Assembly: GCF_900156735.1 (NCBI RefSeq)
Contig: NZ_FTOL01000013.1
Span: forward strand, 43,066-107,065
Reading direction: 5' to 3'
Length of the DNA: 64,000 nucleotides
Source of the DNA: Chryseobacterium ureilyticum
GTDB lineage: Bacteria; Bacteroidota; Bacteroidia; Flavobacteriales; Weeksellaceae
Shown here: positions 25,076 to 34,416 of the stretch, one piece after another
How the letters are laid out: every line of letters starts with the position of its first letter
Position numbering within the stretch: the stretch's first letter is position 1
Notes under the pieces: model-generated
Told to the model about the DNA's origin: nothing
What the model saw: the letters and a program-made list of their open reading frames with translations, nothing else
Database searches by the model: none
Position numbers and translations under genes: made by a program

Positions 25076-25096
25076 ATGCAGATATCTTCTATCATT

Positions 25097-25104
25097 CAAA
25101 TATA
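25097..25104 (-). promoter_or_regulatory. -7 element TATATTTG of the M1 peptidase gene
   Basis: On the minus strand the sequence fits TAnnTTTG exactly and lies about 21 nt upstream of the ATG at 25075. It immediately follows the T run of the dacB terminator, so the two elements are packed together. Confidence 0.6.
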
Positions 25105-25136
25105 AAAAAAACCTTTTAATCGTTGATTAAAAGGTT
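25105..25136 (-). terminator. Terminator of dacB
   Basis: AACCTTTTAATC (25110-25121) pairs perfectly with GATTAAAAGGTT (25125-25136) around a 3-nt loop, and T residues follow on the minus strand. Confidence 0.8.
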
Positions 25137-25160
25137 CTTATAATATATAAAATAAACATT

Positions 25161-26630
25161 TTAAAGTTCCAGAGCAGGCTCCAGAATTTTTTCCATTCTT
25201 TTCTTTACCATATCTACAGATCCGGAATAGTTATTGACCATTAAGGAAAAAACTAATGTCTTTCCGGAATTTGTTTTCAGATATCCGGCTAATGTTTTCA
25301 CTTTATTCAGAGTCCCTGTTTTAGCAAAAATTTGTCCGTTTCCTTCTCCAAGGAACATTCTTTTCAATGTCCCGGATTGCCCACCAATTGGGAGAGAAGT
25401 TAAATAACATCTATAATATTTTTCTTCCATTAAAGATGTTAAGAATTTCACCTGAGAAATAGGAGTTACATTGTTACTTCTTGAAAGACCGCTTCCATCG
25501 ATATAATTAAGACCTAACATATCAAAACCTGCTTCTTTTAAGTGCTCTGTAACAACTCCTCTACCTGTTTCCGAAGTCTGATCACCCAATTTCTGAAATC
25601 CTACTGTTCTCAATAATGCTTCCGCCAATGAATTATCACTACGCTGATTAGTATAGTAAACAATATCACTCAATGTTGGAGATTTATAAGCAGAGATCAA
25701 TTTTCTGTTTTCAGGGGTAGCATCCGTCATTTTAGGTGTTACTTTCCCTGTTACAGGAATTCCGCTTTTCACCAAAGTAGTTCTGAAACTATTTGCTAAA
25801 TAAGCAGGTGCATCAGGAAGTTTTGTTGTTAAAGTACCTTCTCCGTCATACTTTTCAGCATATACCATCTGATGCGCATAGGGTGAAACGTAGAAAAACT
25901 TCTTTTCAGTAGAGAAACCACCTTTCTTTACGATCAATTTTTCATTGGCTGGGTTTATTCCGCTGGTTGTTCCTACAGGCAGATAGTAATTATTATTTTC
26001 TAACCATACAACATTTTCCGGAAGCATTGAAATATTGCCTTTGAAAAGCGCTGTCTGAATAATAATATCACCGTTTACCTTTCTGATTCCCTCACGTGAA
26101 AGTCCTCCTATAAAATCTGAAATAATGTCTCTGTAAGACCACGCTCCTGCTTTGTTTGTTCCCAAAGACGGGTCTCCACTTCCTATTACATAAAGGTTCC
26201 CATTTAACGTACCGTTTTCATCCACTGATCCTGAATACTCCAATTGAGTCATCCAACGATAATTTTCACCCAACAGATGCAATGCCGTTTCTGTTGTCAG
26301 TAATTTTGTGGTAGAAGCCGGAACCAGTGGTGTACTCTCATTATATGAGGAAATAACCTTCTTTGTTTTCGGATCATACACAACGAATCCCCAGTTTGCA
26401 TTTTTCAATACAGGGTCTGCCATCATTGTGTTTACGTTAATGTCTACAAGTTCTTTAGCCGACAACATCGTTTTTTCCACCACCGAGCTTACGGGTGAAG
26501 GAAGATTCAAACTGTTTTTCTGATTGTCGTAATTATGTGAGTAAAGAACAGTAGAAACGGTAGACTGAGCCAGGAAAAGACCGGAAGCCAACACCGCTGC
26601 ACTTGAAATATATTTTCTGAAATTTACCAT
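25161..26630 (-). CDS. dacB: D-alanyl-D-alanine carboxypeptidase/endopeptidase (PBP4 type, family S13)
   Basis: This 489-residue periplasmic enzyme trims peptide crosslinks of peptidoglycan. A signal peptide (about 1-22) is followed by the S13 motifs: Ser106-Thr-Thr-Lys109 (PASTTKLL), Ser-Asp-Asn in QRSDNSLAE near 330, and Lys-Thr-Gly in FAKTGTLNK near 440. The long insert between the first two motifs is typical of PBP4. It is a single gene ending at a strong terminator. Confidence 0.9.
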   Translation of the reverse strand: MVNFRKYISSAAVLASGLFLAQSTVSTVLYSHNYDNQKNSLNLPSPVSSVVEKTMLSAKELVDINVNTMMADPVLKNANWGFVVYDPKTKKVISSYNESTPLVPASTTKLLTTETALHLLGENYRWMTQLEYSGSVDENGTLNGNLYVIGSGDPSLGTNKAGAWSYRDIISDFIGGLSREGIRKVNGDIIIQTALFKGNISMLPENVVWLENNNYYLPVGTTSGINPANEKLIVKKGGFSTEKKFFYVSPYAHQMVYAEKYDGEGTLTTKLPDAPAYLANSFRTTLVKSGIPVTGKVTPKMTDATPENRKLISAYKSPTLSDIVYYTNQRSDNSLAEALLRTVGFQKLGDQTSETGRGVVTEHLKEAGFDMLGLNYIDGSGLSRSNNVTPISQVKFLTSLMEEKYYRCYLTSLPIGGQSGTLKRMFLGEGNGQIFAKTGTLNKVKTLAGYLKTNSGKTLVFSLMVNNYSGSVDMVKKRMEKILEPALEL

Positions 26631-26791
26631 CTATCCTTTTTTTGTTCTATAGTTTGGAGCTTATAGAAAATGATAAGTTAAATCATTCAATAAAAGAGCC
26701 AAACACTTAATCAACGTCCAAAAGTAGAAATTATTGTCATATAAAGGACCACAGCCGCCTTATAAAAGAGTGTAAAGTTTGTTAAAAATTG

Positions 26792-29239
26792 TTAAAAATC
26801 GACAAAAACATCCTTTTTAATGCTTTGATAAGCAGTAATTTCGTCAAATTCTTTCAAACTTATCAAAACCATTTGCTTATACCTTTCATAGTTTTTCCCG
26901 CGGGGTAACTTAAGGAGAATTTGGAACTGATATAAATTATTAAGTCTTGCAATCTGAGCTCTTTCAGGTCCCAAAATACAGTCTTCAGGAAGATATTTTC
27001 TTAAGATAGAACCTAGAAACTGAGAAGCACGGTCTACCTTATCATCTCTTCGATGCTTCAGCTCAATCATGATAAGCTTGGTAAACGGCGGATAATGAAA
27101 CTTCTGACGCTCTGTAAGGATATATTTATAGATCTTTGCAGGATTGTTCATCTTGATCAGCTGAAATACAGAATGATCAGGATTATAGGTTTGAATGAGG
27201 ATTTTTCCTTTTCCGGAAACTCTTCCTGCCCTTCCGGAAACCTGCGTTATTAATTGATAAGCACGTTCTTCCGCTCTGAAATCCTGTACATATAATAAGG
27301 AATCAGCTTTTGGAATTGCCACCAGTTCAATATGGTCAAAATCAAGTCCTTTAGAAATCATTTGTGTCCCTACCACAATGTCTGTTTCTCCTTCCTCTAT
27401 TTTTTCATAAAGCTTTTCGTAAGCAAATTTCTTACGCATAGAATCTACATCCATTCTATCAACTTCATTTTCAGGAAACAGCTTGGAAACTTCTTCGTGA
27501 ATCTGTTCTACCCCAACTCCTCTTTCATTAAGGTTTTCGGAATTACATTTCGGGCAGGTTTTCGGTTTTGATGCTCTCTGACCGCAGTAATGACACTTCA
27601 TTTCATTGGCTGCTTTGTGATAAGTCATTACAACATCACAATTGGAGCAATAATTGACATAGCCACAAGTCTCACATTCTACAACATTCGCATAACCACG
27701 TCTGTTGTGAAGAACTATTGCCTGGTTTTTATCATCAATTGTTGCTTTAATTGCATCGATAAGCCTGGTTGAAAAATTCCCTGATACATTTTTAGATTCC
27801 TGAGCTTCTTTGAAATTGATCAGTTCATATTCAGGTAAGTTCACATTCCCGAATCTTTCTTCCAGGAAAATGTATTTCATTTTATCTTTTCTGGCGCGGT
27901 AATAGCTTTCAACGGAAGGAGTTGCAGACCCCAGAATCACTCCTGTATCATACAGATTCCCCAACACCAAAGCCGCATCTCTTGCATTGAAATAAGGAGA
28001 AACGTCCCTTGGTTTATAAGCGGAATCATGTTCTTCATCCACCACAATCAATCCCAAATTCTGATAGGGTAAAAACAAAGCATTTCGTGTTCCCACAAGG
28101 ACACGAATGTCGTTTTGCTTAATTCGTCGCCAAACTTCTACCCTTTCAAAATCAGTCAGTTTCTGATGATAAAAGCCTAGTTGCCTGCCGTATTTTTTTT
28201 CAAGCCTTTGAGTAATTTGTTTAGTCAAAGAAATTTCAGGAAGTAAAAACAGAACATTTTTACCATTTCTGATGCATTCTTCTATTTTTTCTAAATAAAT
28301 ATGAGTTTTCCCGGACGAGGTTACCCCATGAAGTAATACATTTTTTCCTTCTTGAAAAGCTTCGTCAATTTCCACTTTCGCAGTTTTCTGCTGTTCTGAA
28401 AGTTCTTCAATTTCTTCAATTTCTCCTTCATAGCTTTCAATTCGGTCTTTCTGCATGAAATATTCTTCTACAAGACCTTTGTCTGCCAATGCTTTAAAAT
28501 GGGAACTTCCGAAATAGCTATCCTCAAACAGCTCAGCCTTTTTGATATGAAGATCTGGTTTTTCAGTCTGCTTCTCTAAAATAAAAAGAAACAGATCTTT
28601 CTGCTTAGGCGCTTTATTAAGTTTTAAAAGAATTTCTGTAAGATTCTGATTTCCTAAAACCTCATCATTGATCTTTACATAGGCAACTTCTTTTGCCTTA
28701 TATTTTTCAGCAATTTTCTCGTCAATCTCAATATATTGAAGATCTATAAGTGAATTGATGGTTTTGATAATTTCTTTTTTGGGAATAAATGCTTCAATAT
28801 CTGTAAGATTTACCAACTGTCTTACTTCCAATGCCTGAACCAGATACATTTCATTGACATCGAGGTTTTCGAAATCTATAACAATACCAGGCTTCAATTT
28901 CAGATAGGTTTCGCTTTCCAGTTTTAAAGAAGAGGGAAAAGCAAGTCTGTAAATCTCGCCCAGATTACACAAATAGTAATCAGAAAGCCAGTTCCAGAAA
29001 CGAATCTGCTCTTCAGGAAGTATCGGTCTTTCATCCAAAATACTGATAATGTCTTTTGCTACAAAATTTTCCGGAGCATTATCATGAAGTTCAAATACGA
29101 TTCCCGTATAAATCTTTTTCCCTCCAAATGGTACTAAAACCCGCATTCCCAACTGAATTTGAGACATCAGTTCTTCCGGAACCTTGTATGTAAAAGATCC
29201 TTTTAAATTCAGTGGTAAAACAATTTGAGCGTATTGCAA
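26792..29239 (-). CDS. priA: Primosomal protein N' (replication-restart helicase PriA)
   Basis: This 815-residue protein has an N-terminal DNA-binding region (3'BD and winged helix, about 1-270), a DEAH-type helicase with Walker A GVTSSGKT and Walker B DEEH, and a zinc-binding insert with four Cys pairs (CETC, CSNC, CHYC, CPKC). A C-terminal helicase lobe contains GTQMISKGLDF and a QVSGRAGR motif. It reloads replication forks after stalling. It is about 80 residues longer than the E. coli protein, as usual in Bacteroidota. It appears monocistronic. Confidence 0.95.
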   Translation of the reverse strand: MQYAQIVLPLNLKGSFTYKVPEELMSQIQLGMRVLVPFGGKKIYTGIVFELHDNAPENFVAKDIISILDERPILPEEQIRFWNWLSDYYLCNLGEIYRLAFPSSLKLESETYLKLKPGIVIDFENLDVNEMYLVQALEVRQLVNLTDIEAFIPKKEIIKTINSLIDLQYIEIDEKIAEKYKAKEVAYVKINDEVLGNQNLTEILLKLNKAPKQKDLFLFILEKQTEKPDLHIKKAELFEDSYFGSSHFKALADKGLVEEYFMQKDRIESYEGEIEEIEELSEQQKTAKVEIDEAFQEGKNVLLHGVTSSGKTHIYLEKIEECIRNGKNVLFLLPEISLTKQITQRLEKKYGRQLGFYHQKLTDFERVEVWRRIKQNDIRVLVGTRNALFLPYQNLGLIVVDEEHDSAYKPRDVSPYFNARDAALVLGNLYDTGVILGSATPSVESYYRARKDKMKYIFLEERFGNVNLPEYELINFKEAQESKNVSGNFSTRLIDAIKATIDDKNQAIVLHNRRGYANVVECETCGYVNYCSNCDVVMTYHKAANEMKCHYCGQRASKPKTCPKCNSENLNERGVGVEQIHEEVSKLFPENEVDRMDVDSMRKKFAYEKLYEKIEEGETDIVVGTQMISKGLDFDHIELVAIPKADSLLYVQDFRAEERAYQLITQVSGRAGRVSGKGKILIQTYNPDHSVFQLIKMNNPAKIYKYILTERQKFHYPPFTKLIMIELKHRRDDKVDRASQFLGSILRKYLPEDCILGPERAQIARLNNLYQFQILLKLPRGKNYERYKQMVLISLKEFDEITAYQSIKKDVFVDF

Positions 29240-29323
29240 GGGAAATATTTAAAGTGTAAAATTAGATTTTTCCTGAGAGAACTGCAACTTTTGAAATATT
29301 TCGATATTCACTAAACTGAAAAT

Positions 29324-30232
29324 TTAAAAGAAGAATTCTGTAATCTCATACCACATTGCCGATGTAAAAAATCCTACAATGATACTGACTCCAATGATAA
29401 GATTGGTCAGTTTTGTATTCAATCTGAATTGTTCTGCAATGATACTTGAAGTAACTAACGTTGGCATTGCAGCTTCAAATACTGTAATTTTAGCAACATC
29501 TCCTTTTATTCCCAATAATAAAGCCATTCCTAAAACAATTGCCGGGGCAAGAATCAGTTTATAAAGCATGGAAGCTGACATCTGGGGGATCAGTTTTTTC
29601 CATCCGTTAAATTTCAACTGTAAACCTACCGAGAATAAAGCTAAAGGGCTCACCGTAGCAGCCAATTTATCAAAAAACGGTTCTGCGATTGTAAAATCGA
29701 TGAATTGTGATAATACCAAAGCTGAGATACAACCTATTAATGGTGGAAATGTGATAAGACGTTTTAAAATGAATACTGCGCTTACTTTCCCTGATTTACT
29801 GCCGCCTTTTACTGCTGCAATAATTCCCAATGTTGAAAGGGCAAAGAACATAGTTTGATCGCAAATAATTGCAATGCTTAACAATCCTTCCCCATAAAAA
29901 GCACTGATTAACGGAAACCCGATAAAGGATGTATTACTGTAACCGCTTGCCAGCTCTAATGTACTTCTGGACCGCCTTGAATAGCCACGGCTTTTACTGT
30001 AAAACATCATATAAATGAAGCAGAATACAGAGATTAAAAATGTAGCGGCAATCGGGAAAAGCATTTCCGTTGTCCATTGTACTTTGGGCAGATATTTAAA
30101 TGAAACTGCCGGTAGAGCAAGATAAAGAATCCAGGTATTGATCCCCTTATGGGCATCTGGGTGGATAGATTTTGTTGCTTTGAATACCATTCCTGCAATA
30201 ATGCACACTGCAATCAGAACAAAATTTACCAT
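29324..30232 (-). CDS. AEC-family transporter (auxin efflux carrier type)
   Basis: This 302-residue membrane protein with about ten helices matches the AEC family (PF03547), bacterial relatives of PIN auxin carriers that move malonate, malate or other organic acids. The family feature ASGYSNTSFIGFPLI lies in the first half and a second half-repeat follows from about 170. The substrate is unknown. It is expressed alone on the minus strand, about 85 nt upstream of priA. Confidence 0.85.
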   Translation of the reverse strand: MVNFVLIAVCIIAGMVFKATKSIHPDAHKGINTWILYLALPAVSFKYLPKVQWTTEMLFPIAATFLISVFCFIYMMFYSKSRGYSRRSRSTLELASGYSNTSFIGFPLISAFYGEGLLSIAIICDQTMFFALSTLGIIAAVKGGSKSGKVSAVFILKRLITFPPLIGCISALVLSQFIDFTIAEPFFDKLAATVSPLALFSVGLQLKFNGWKKLIPQMSASMLYKLILAPAIVLGMALLLGIKGDVAKITVFEAAMPTLVTSSIIAEQFRLNTKLTNLIIGVSIIVGFFTSAMWYEITEFFF

Positions 30233-30351
30233 AATTGTAAAGAAATAATGTCCTGCAAAGTTACGGCTGATTTTTGAGGTAGGAATGGAAAATCTCTATT
30301 TTTTTGAGGATGATTTTTAATGAGAATCGTATAGCTATTTTCTGTTCATTC

Positions 30352-30384
30352 AACCCTTATAAGCTTTAGAAACCTATAAGGGTT
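30352..30384. other. Perfect 10-bp hairpin beside the beta-mannosidase stop
   Basis: AACCCTTATA (30352-30361) and TATAAGGGTT (30375-30384) pair perfectly around a 13-nt loop. There is no T run on either strand, so it is not a typical terminator. It could stabilise the 3' end of the beta-mannosidase transcript or be a protein-binding site. Confidence 0.4.
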
Positions 30385-30426
30385 AATTATTTCTGATTAT
30401 TTATAACATTAATGCAGGTTAATCTC

Positions 30427-32907
30427 TTAATTATTAAATACATCATTCAAACTCATAACCTCAACATTTTCCAAAGCTTTGGAAAGTGTAATTCTCTTTG
30501 AAGTATTAGGTAACAGATCAAAAAAGTTATCACTGAAATGAGCATCACCAATCAGATAAATATCTTTAGCTAAAGTATCAGTTGCAACTTCAATTTCTGT
30601 TGAAGAGATCTTTTTAACAGTAATATTCGGTTTTGAAAGTTTTAACTCTTTAGGTTTCTTAAAGAAGAAAAGTTTTTCCAATGAATTTCCATCATTTTGA
30701 GAACTTATCTTTAAAACAGCTTTTGATACATCAAACTTAGACAATTCTGTTTTATTAATGCTAAAAATGTTCTCACTTGTATTGGCTTTTAAATCCTTCA
30801 TTTTGCCTGACTTCCAAAGTTGTTTTCCCTGAAAATCGATCAACTCAAATTTTGCATCAATTTTTATCTCTTTCAGTAAATCACTAATAAAGTAAATATC
30901 ATAGGTTTTATCAGTCTCAGCAACAGAAACCAATACTGGTTCAAAGCTTCTTTTTGCCTGATAATGGAATGCTTTCCAATTTCCGAGATAATCAATAGAT
31001 GACCACGAAACTACGGGCCAGCAATCATTAAGCTGCCAATATAAGGTTCCCATATTATAAGGTTTTGCACGACGATGAGCCTCAATAGCAATCTGCATTC
31101 CTCTTGCCTGCAATAACTGGGAAACATAATTATATTTTACAAAGCTTGTAGGAATTTTATAATCCCGTTTCATGTATTCATTGATGATATCCCAACCTCT
31201 GACATGTTTTTCATGAGCTTTGATGGTTGGATTTTGTAAATCTAAATCTGATACTCCGGAAAACATTGATTTTGTTGTAGCTAAAGTAGGCATTCCCTGA
31301 AAACCATATTCAGACATGAAACGACCTACTTTTTCATTATAAATCTCAAAAGGTTGTTCTCCCCACCAAACACCCCAATAATGCGAGTCTCCCTGAGTAA
31401 GGCTTTCTTTGTGCCCCCATCCTATTGACGGAGAGCTTTCCCAATACAAATTTTTCTCCGGAGCAATGTTCTCTTTTAATGTCGTAGGAATTACATCGTG
31501 AAAAAGTTTTTTATAGTCGCTCCAAACCTGTAATGAATCTTCTTTTGAATATTTAAACTGTTTTTGGTATCCCCAATTGACAATAGCCTCGTCTATTTCA
31601 TTATTTCCACACCACAAAGCTATGGATGGATGATTCTGAAGCCTGTTCACCTGATCTTTTACCTCTTCTTTTACATTATTCAGAAAATCATTGTCAGCCG
31701 GATAAAAACTTCCTGCAAACATAAAGTCCTGCCATACCATGATCCCGTTTTCATCGCAGGCTTTATAAAATTCTTCATCTTCATAAATACCTCCACCCCA
31801 GATTCTGATCATGTTCATATTAGCTTCTTTCGCTGCCTTAATTAGCTTCTGGTATTTTTCTTTGGTAATTCTTGGAGAAAAGCTGTCTGCCGGAATCCAG
31901 TTTGTACCTTTGATGTATAAGGGGTTTCCATTAACTTTAAAATAAAAGGATTTTCCTTTTTCATCTTTTTCCTGAATAAGCTCGACATTTTTCAAACCAT
32001 AGGAAACATGAATATCGCGAAGGATCTGTCCTTTACTGCTATATAAAGTAATTTTAGTTCCATATCGGTCAGGTTTTCCTAATCCATTAGGTTGCCATAA
32101 CTTAGGGTTCTTAATTTTATAGGGTAATGTAATGGTATTTAATCCTTTTGTAAGGTGAAAACGACGTTGTCCTCTGTTTAAATTAAACCATGTATAATAT
32201 TCTCCATCTTCTTCAGCATAAACATTCATATTAAAAGAGACCTCAGCCAGAGTATCCGTCAGAGATTTCTGCTGTACCTGAATATTTTTAATTTTTGCTT
32301 TTTGCCAGAATTCAAGTTTTACATCTTTCCAGATTCCTGCCGTTACCAATCTTGGTCCCCAATCCCAACCAAATTGATACTGTGCTTTTCTTACAAAGCT
32401 CCTTGGTGATTCGGGCATGGTAAAGGGAACTTTCTTTGCCAGGTCTTTTCCAGTATTGACTGCGGATTTAAATTTTACCTGTAACAGATTACTTCCCTGT
32501 TTTATATAGTCTTTCACCGGAATTTCCCACTTTCGGAACATATTATCTGTTTTCTTCACCAGTTTTCCATTAAGATAAATCTCTGAAAATGTATCTAATC
32601 CGTTAAAAACAAGATCAATATTGGTATATGCAAATTCCTTTGGTGAAACTTCAAAATTGGTTTGATAGTCCCAATCTTCGTTTTCTACCCACTGTACTTT
32701 TTTTTCATTTTCATCTTTAAAAGGATCAGGGATAAGTTTATTGGTCATCAGATCCATATGAACCGTGCCTGGAACTTTTGCCGGCAGCCAGTTTTTATCT
32801 TTTGAATTTTTAAATTGCCAATTCGAGGAAGATAAGCTTCTTTCTGAAAATTGAGCAGAGAGTATACTTTGAATAAAAAGAAAGGCAAAAAGGAAAGTTT
32901 TATTCAT
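30427..32907 (-). CDS. Beta-mannosidase (GH2)
   Basis: From 32907 this encodes 826 residues with a signal peptide (MNKTFLFAFLFIQSILSAQ), a GH2 sugar-binding domain, an immunoglobulin-like domain and a TIM-barrel catalytic domain. The acid/base is Glu at about 437 in WCGNNE and the nucleophile is Glu at about 533 in MSEYGFQG; the N-terminus RSLSSSNWQFKNSKDKNWLPA is typical of beta-mannosidases. It releases mannose from beta-mannosides such as N-glycan cores. The start at 32943 was rejected because the first 12 codons lie in an intergenic repeat. Confidence 0.88.
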   Translation of the reverse strand: MNKTFLFAFLFIQSILSAQFSERSLSSSNWQFKNSKDKNWLPAKVPGTVHMDLMTNKLIPDPFKDENEKKVQWVENEDWDYQTNFEVSPKEFAYTNIDLVFNGLDTFSEIYLNGKLVKKTDNMFRKWEIPVKDYIKQGSNLLQVKFKSAVNTGKDLAKKVPFTMPESPRSFVRKAQYQFGWDWGPRLVTAGIWKDVKLEFWQKAKIKNIQVQQKSLTDTLAEVSFNMNVYAEEDGEYYTWFNLNRGQRRFHLTKGLNTITLPYKIKNPKLWQPNGLGKPDRYGTKITLYSSKGQILRDIHVSYGLKNVELIQEKDEKGKSFYFKVNGNPLYIKGTNWIPADSFSPRITKEKYQKLIKAAKEANMNMIRIWGGGIYEDEEFYKACDENGIMVWQDFMFAGSFYPADNDFLNNVKEEVKDQVNRLQNHPSIALWCGNNEIDEAIVNWGYQKQFKYSKEDSLQVWSDYKKLFHDVIPTTLKENIAPEKNLYWESSPSIGWGHKESLTQGDSHYWGVWWGEQPFEIYNEKVGRFMSEYGFQGMPTLATTKSMFSGVSDLDLQNPTIKAHEKHVRGWDIINEYMKRDYKIPTSFVKYNYVSQLLQARGMQIAIEAHRRAKPYNMGTLYWQLNDCWPVVSWSSIDYLGNWKAFHYQAKRSFEPVLVSVAETDKTYDIYFISDLLKEIKIDAKFELIDFQGKQLWKSGKMKDLKANTSENIFSINKTELSKFDVSKAVLKISSQNDGNSLEKLFFFKKPKELKLSKPNITVKKISSTEIEVATDTLAKDIYLIGDAHFSDNFFDLLPNTSKRITLSKALENVEVMSLNDVFNN

Positions 32908-32938
32908 CAATAAGTTTGTTATTGGATATAGTATTTTT

Positions 32939-33002
32939 GTCATTCTGAGGAACGAAGAAATCTCTATAATGTTTTAAGATTCTTCACTATACTCAGAATG
33001 AC
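32939..33002. repeat. 64-bp inverted-repeat element, GTCATTCTGAG family
   Basis: GTCATTCTGAG (32939-32949) is exactly mirrored by CTCAGAATGAC (32992-33002). Inner segments GAAGAAATCT and AAGATTCTTC extend the symmetry. A related right half (AGATTCTTCATT, CAGAATGACAG) occurs near 47147-47183 and a partial one near 50128. It looks like a small non-autonomous repeat rather than a terminator. Confidence 0.6.
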
Positions 33003-33020
33003 AAACTTAATACATAATTG

Positions 33021-33683
33021 TTATTTATTTTTCAATGCAACCACCTCATCAGGGTTTGCAAAAGAACCACCATCCGTGATCGCAGAAGAATGAAAATATC
33101 CAGCTTTTGTAAAGTCTCTTAGTCCTTCAATATTTGAGGAACGAAGACCTCCGCCGACAAGAATTTCTATTCTTCCATTGGAAAGATTTACCAGTTTTTG
33201 TAGATTTTCTTTTCCCTCAGATACATTAGGTTTCTGTCCGGAAGTTAGAATGGTTGTAAAGCCACATTCAATCACTTTTTCCAGAGAATCTTCCAAGTTC
33301 CCGGCTCTGTCAAATGCGCGGTGAAAAGTACAAGGAAGTGGTGATGCAAGATCTACTAAAGTCTTATTCTGCTCTACATTGACCTTATCATTTTCATCAA
33401 GGATACCAAATACAAAACCATCAACATTCAAGGATTTTAATGCTGACAAATCTGTTTTCATTTGTTCAAATTCAGTCTCTGAGTAGGTAAAGTCTCCTCC
33501 TCTTGGACGAATCATCACATACATTGGAATGTTTATTTTTTCTCTAAGCTTTTTGGTAGTTTCAAAATCAGGAGTTGTTCCTCCTTCGCTTAATCCGGCA
33601 CACAGCTCTATCCTATCTGCTCCGTTTTCAAAGGCAATAAGTGCAGATTCGGGATTAAAACATGCTATTTCTATTTTTGACAT
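33021..33683 (-). CDS. cutC: CutC family protein
   Basis: This 220-residue TIM-barrel protein starts with MSKIEIACFNPESAL and contains the CutC signatures ADRIELCAGLSEGG (about 21-34) and VMIRPRGGDF (about 55-64), with GGGLRSSNI near the end. CutC was named for copper homeostasis in E. coli, but its biochemical role remains disputed. It is cytoplasmic. It lies 14 nt downstream of a small lipoprotein gene on the same strand, so they may be co-transcribed. Confidence 0.88.
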   Translation of the reverse strand: MSKIEIACFNPESALIAFENGADRIELCAGLSEGGTTPDFETTKKLREKINIPMYVMIRPRGGDFTYSETEFEQMKTDLSALKSLNVDGFVFGILDENDKVNVEQNKTLVDLASPLPCTFHRAFDRAGNLEDSLEKVIECGFTTILTSGQKPNVSEGKENLQKLVNLSNGRIEILVGGGLRSSNIEGLRDFTKAGYFHSSAITDGGSFANPDEVVALKNK

Positions 33684-33697
33684 GGTAGTCTTATATT

Positions 33698-34264
33698 TTA
33701 ATTAAACTCAGGAACATCCTGTAATACATCTGCGATTAAGAATGAACCATTTTCTTTGATTACTTTTATTTTAATAGGATATACTTCTTTCATTGATTTA
33801 TCGGTAAGAACCACATCAAACAGAAAATCGTTTGTATTTTCAGAAATCAACTGACATTTTGTAGTTTGTATTTTATCCCAATCCTGACCTGAAATTAGGA
33901 ATCCAATGCCAACTCCGGCTTTTTTAGTATCAAATTTCCCTTTCCATTTATCATTAAATTCTTTCTCGGTAAGACTTCCATCTAAATCCATATCAACATT
34001 CATAGCATCCCCTTTGTAGTCATAATAATCGTCGGTTGTCATTTTCTGCATATTATTATCCAGATTGGAAAGACCTGAATTAAAGTAGGCTTCTATACTC
34101 TTTTCCAGCCATTTTTTCGCTTCTTCCGATTCATTAGCCTGAGGTTTCGTTTCCTGAACTACATTTTCTTTCACTTCAGTTTCCGATTGGTTTACTACAG
34201 CTTCTTTCTTCTCTTCTTTACACCCTATTATTAAAAACAGGGAAGCGATCATCATTCTTTTCAT
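33698..34264 (-). CDS. Lipoprotein with an EF-hand-like loop
   Basis: This 188-residue protein has a lipoprotein signal with Cys15 followed by a Lys/Glu-rich linker (about 16-50). The rest is a compact domain with a possible calcium loop near DMDLDGSLTEKEF (about 91-103), matching the D-x-D-x-D-G pattern of an EF-hand. I do not recognise a wider family. It probably faces the periplasm or cell surface. The neighbouring cutC gene starts 14 nt downstream of its stop. Confidence 0.6.
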   Translation of the reverse strand: MKRMMIASLFLIIGCKEEKKEAVVNQSETEVKENVVQETKPQANESEEAKKWLEKSIEAYFNSGLSNLDNNMQKMTTDDYYDYKGDAMNVDMDLDGSLTEKEFNDKWKGKFDTKKAGVGIGFLISGQDWDKIQTTKCQLISENTNDFLFDVVLTDKSMKEVYPIKIKVIKENGSFLIADVLQDVPEFN

Positions 34265-34368
34265 ATTCTGTCTGTGAATTATTTATCTTATTTGTTGTTT
34301 TACGCAAAGGATTTTTTATCTTGATGTTATTTTTAAGGCGCAAGAAAATCTAAGATTTTCAGTTTTTA

Positions 34369-34400
34369 GCCACGAATGAATTTATTTGTGAATTCGTGGT
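34369..34400. repeat. Partial GCCACGAAT inverted repeat
   Basis: GCCACGAAT (34369-34377) and ATTCGTGG (34392-34399) form an inverted repeat, followed by AAAATCTG. The same ends occur at 47050-47090 and 50045-50086, so this is a shorter member of that family. It fills most of the gap between the lipoprotein and glycosylasparaginase genes. Confidence 0.55.
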
Positions 34401-34416
34401 GATAAAAATCTGTATA

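Noticed and set aside
32908..32943. Earlier start for the beta-mannosidase
   Set aside because: The extra 12 codons come from the end of an intergenic inverted repeat and would place the signal peptide internally.
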